From assembly GCA_932294295.1 (NCBI GenBank), contig OW028582.1:3653515-3717514 (forward strand): 64,000 bases of DNA, written 5' to 3'. The DNA is from Alitta virens. Its lineage: Eukaryota; Annelida; Polychaeta; Phyllodocida; Nereididae. A model generated the notes under the pieces. That model did not search any database. It was given only the letters and a program-made list of their open reading frames with translations, and was not told the origin of the DNA. Shown here in pieces: positions 61,033 through 64,000 of the stretch. How positions within the stretch are numbered: position 1 is the stretch's first letter; every line of letters begins with the position of its first letter. A program made the translations under genes and the position numbers.

Positions 61033-64000
61033 CACACTTTACACAACAAGGGGATCCCTGAGGAGCCTGGATGGGTTGACCTTGCATCCGTATTGACTTG
61101 CAGTCATTATTAGCTCTGCTATATATCACTATTGGAGCCTGTATCTCGTCCAGAATTGGCCTTGTCTGGTAGTATGCGTGTAAGAGGTATAGTACCGCTG
61201 CAGGAGTTGGTCTAGTGCGGACAGGTGATCTTGCGCTGACACGCCGCAGCCCGTTGTGGCGCAACAGATGACGAAATTGACCTGGTTGTGCCAGAACTGC
61301 ATCGGACTAGAGTTCCAAGCTTGTACAACATTGTGAGAAGTTACGTTAGGCAGCTGACACTTCTCAGACACATCCGGGTGCTGCGATTGGATCCATGAAA
61401 GTCCAGCCGACTGGACTTGGCTGTGGGGTTGAGTGAGTGGCACTCGTCTGGAACAACAGTCTCATCTCATATTTGTCCAGAATCCGCCTTGTCTGGCAGT
61501 ACGCGTGTATGAGGTATAGTACCGCTGCAGGAGTTGGTCTAGTGCGGACAGGTGACCTTGTGCTGACACGCCGCAGCCCGTTGTGGCGCACCAGATGACG
61601 AAATTGACCTGGTTGTGCCAGAACTGCATCGGACTAGAGTTCCAAGCTTGTACAACATTGTGAGAAGTTACGTTAGGCAGCTGACACTTCTCAGACACAT
61701 CCGGGTGCCGCGTTTGGATCCATGAAAGTCCAGCCGACTGGACTTGGCTGTGGGGTTGAGTGAGTGGCACTCGTCTGGAACAACAGTCTCATCTTTGTTC
61801 CTGGCCCCGACCCGGATTCAGGTGACATTTCGCTTTGTCGTGGTGTTGATGACTTTGTAGCAGTGAAAGACGTCGCTGTCGTTGTCGTCTTTTTCACAGT
61901 GGTTCGGCCGAGGGTTGCGTGGAATTCAGGGTGGCTGTGAATTTCAGATGCACAATGACATCGTGGGCGCCGTCATTGGGGGATTTTGGATTTTGGTCGA
62001 GCACGCTCGGGTTGTTCGTCACTACAACTGTCTGACACACTTTACACAACAAGGGGATCCCTGAGGAGCCTGGATGGGTTGACCTTGCATCCGTATTGAC
62101 TTGCAGTCATTATTAGCTCTGCTATATATCACTATTGGAGCCTGTATCTCGTCCAGAATTGGCCTTGTCTGGTAGTATGCGTGTAAGAGGTATAGTACCG
62201 CTGCAGGAGTTGGTCTAGTGCGGACAGGTGATCTTGCGCTGACACGCCGCAGCCCGTTGTGGCGCAACAGATGACGAAATTGACCTGGTTGTGCCAGAAC
62301 TGCATCGGACTAGAGTTCCAAGCTTGTACAACATTGTGAGAAGTTACGTTAGGCAGCTGACACTTCTCAGACACATCCGGGTGCTGCGATTGGATCCATG
62401 AAAGTCCAGCCGACTGGACTTGGCTGTGGGGTTGAGTGAGTGGCACTCGTCTGGAACAACAGTCTCATCTCATATTTGTCCAGAATCCGCCTTGTCTGGT
62501 AGTATGCGTGTATGAGGTATAGTACCGCTGCAGGAGTTGGTCTAGTGCGGACAGGTGACCTTGTGCTGACACGCCGCAGCCCGTTGTGGCGCACCAGATG
62601 ACGAAATTGACCTGGTTGTGCCAGAACTGCATCGGACTAGAGTTCCAAGCTTGTACAACGTTGTCAGAAGTTACGTTAGGCAGCTGACACTTCTCAGACA
62701 CATCCGGGTGCCGCGTTTGGATCCATGAAAGTCCAGCGGACTGGACTTGGCTGTGGGGTTGAGTGAGTGGCACTCGTCTGGAACAACAGTATCATCTTTG
62801 TTCTTGGCCCCGACCCGGATTCAGGTGACATTTCGCTTGGTCGTGGTGTTGATGACTTTGTAGCAGTGAAAGACGTCGCTGTCGTTGTCGTCTTTTTCAG
62901 TGGTTCGGCCGAGGTTCTGGACCATGGTCTGTCCTGTGGGAGTTGCGTGAAATTCAGGGTGGCTGTGAATTTCAGATGCACAATGACATCGTGGGCGCCG
63001 TCATTGGGGGATTTTGGATTTTGGTCGAGCACGCTCGGGTTGTTCGTCACTACAACTGTCTGACACACTTTACACAACAAGGGGATCCCTGAGGAGCCTG
63101 GATGGGTTGACCTTGCATCCGTATTGACTTGCAGTCATTATTAGCTCTGCTATATATCACTATTGGAGCCTGTATCTCGTCCAGAATTGGCCTTGTCTGG
63201 TAGTATGCGTGTAAGAGGTATAGTACCGCTGCAGGAGTTGGTCTAGTGCGGACAGGTGATCTTGCGCTGACACGCCGCAGCCCGTTGTGGCGCAACAGAT
63301 GACGAAATTGACCTGGTTGTGCCAGAACTGCATCGGACTAGAGTTCCAAGCTTGTACAACATTGTGAGAAGTTACGTTAGGCAGCTGACACTTCTCAGAC
63401 ACATCCGGGTGCTGCGATTGGATCCATGAAAGTCCAGCCGACTGGACTTGGCTGTGGGGTTGAGTGAGTGGCACTCGTCTGGAACAACAGTCTCATCTCA
63501 TATTTGTCCAGAATCCGCCTTGTCTGGCAGTACGCGTGTATGAGGTATAGTACCGCTGCAGGAGTTGGTCTAGTGCGGACAGGTGACCTTGTGCTGACAC
63601 GCCGCAGCCCGTTGTGGCGCACCAGATGACGAAATTGACCTGGTTGTGCCAGAACTGCATCGGACTAGAGTTCCAAGCTTGTACAACATTGTGAGAAGTT
63701 ACGTTAGGCAGCTGACACTTCTCAGACACATCCGGGTGCCGCGTTTGGATCCATGAAAGTCCAGCCGACTGGACTTGGCTGTGGGGTTGAGTGAGTGGCA
63801 CTCGTCTGGAACAACAGTCTCATCTTTGTTCCTGGCCCCGACCCGGATTCAGGTGACATTTCGCTTTGTCGTGGTGTTGATGACTTTGTAGCAGTGAAAG
63901 ACGTCGCTGTCGTTGTCGTCTTTTTCACAGTGGTTCGGCCGAGGGTTGCGTGGAATTCAGGGTGGCTGTGAATTTCAGATGCACAATGACATCGTGGGCG
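61033..64000. repeat. Right-edge units Xa-Xb-Ys, Xa-Xb-Yl, Xa-Xb-(Ys cut)
   Basis: Units of 1,003 and 1,028 bp followed by a third that the window cuts inside Ys. The Xc-Xd half is absent for three successive units, so the hexamer register is lost. Xb here carries ACAACATTGTGAG (about 61650 and 63686), an Xa marker, which points to conversion between Xa and Xb. At 62737 the hairpin loop reads CGGA in place of CCGA with the stem intact. Confidence 0.82.

Larger units (their letters stand above)
1..64000. repeat. Complex satellite array with nested higher-order repeats
   Basis: Every part of the window is made of module X (about 320-328 bp) or module Y (about 356-381 bp). Using the Y landmark CACACTTTACAC or its variants, units begin at 1, 1152, 2158, 3189, 4195, 5459, 6462, 7494, 8197, 9223, 10228, 11256, 12285, 12986, 13991, 15351, 16384, 17087, 18114, 19119, 20147, 21502, 22505, 23535, 24890, 25920, 27276, 28281, 29313, 30316, 31348, 32049, 33054, 34086, 34789, 35817, 36822, 37854, 38557 and 39560. 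The starts from 23535 to 38557 recur 17,055 bp later (40590 to 55612). The last starts are 56640, 57645, 59001, 60005, 61033, 62036 and 63064. All copies share one orientation. The short reading frames on both strands repeat with the units and are interrupted at module junctions, so I call no gene. A centromeric, heterochromatic or B-chromosome location is possible but not shown. Confidence 0.97.

Noticed and set aside
1..64000. Hundreds of short open frames on both strands (60-213 codons)
   Set aside because: They repeat with the satellite unit, overlap each other on both strands, break at module junctions and lack any start context or recognised domain. They are by-products of the repeat.
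1..64000. CRISPR array
   Set aside because: Repeats are 320-380 bp and contiguous, with no short direct repeats separated by unique spacers.
1..64000. Centromere CENP-B box
   Set aside because: I looked for the TTCG....A..CGGG core in X and Y and did not find it, so centromere identity rests only on array structure.
1..64000. 5S rDNA, rDNA spacer, histone or snRNA gene cluster
   Set aside because: The unit size of about 1 kb fits such clusters, but no recognisable 5S, histone or snRNA sequence is present in X or Y.
1..64000. Transposable element with terminal repeats within the array
   Set aside because: I found no unit-external insertion, target-site duplication or terminal inverted repeat; all sequence belongs to X or Y.

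Overview
The whole 64 kb is one uninterrupted tandem satellite array. I see no unique flanking DNA, no RNA gene and no protein gene I would defend. Such an array points to a eukaryotic chromosome. The species cannot be named from the sequence; an invertebrate animal is a guess. Both array ends lie outside the window.

The array is built from two unrelated modules. X is about 320-328 bp and holds PstI, HindIII and BamHI sites and a perfect 8-bp-stem hairpin. Y is about 356-381 bp and holds a GTC-rich run, a 7-bp-stem inverted repeat, a TATATAT tract and one BamHI site. The usual unit is X-X-Y (1,003-1,033 bp). Two diverged versions alternate to give a 2,033-bp hexamer, Xa-Xb-Ys-Xc-Xd-Yl, cleanest at 9338-11370. 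I count 62 complete units between successive copies of one Y landmark: 44 with two X, 9 with one X (701-703 bp) and 9 with three X (1,355-1,360 bp, or 1,151 and 1,264 bp where an X is internally deleted).

Layout: 1-4805 holds a deleted unit and a 2,037-bp tandem duplication (659-2695, 2696-4732). 4806-11322 holds a 93-bp deletion, a distinctive Xe-Ye unit and the cleanest hexamer. 11323-21971 is mosaic, and 15697-20213 repeats 6807-11322 at about 8.89 kb offset. 21972-39026 and 39027-56081 are two adjacent copies of a 17,055-bp block; I found a single base difference between them. Inside that block a 3,768-bp duplication has six differences, so it is older. 56082-64000 returns to regular units and runs off the right edge in the middle of a Ys module.

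Nothing here acts as an operon or pathway. The window is a record of unequal exchange, gene conversion and point mutation (often at CpG) at several scales. The minus strand of X keeps a long protein-like reading frame, so the satellite may descend from a fragment of a coding sequence, possibly from a mobile or virus-like element; that is inference.
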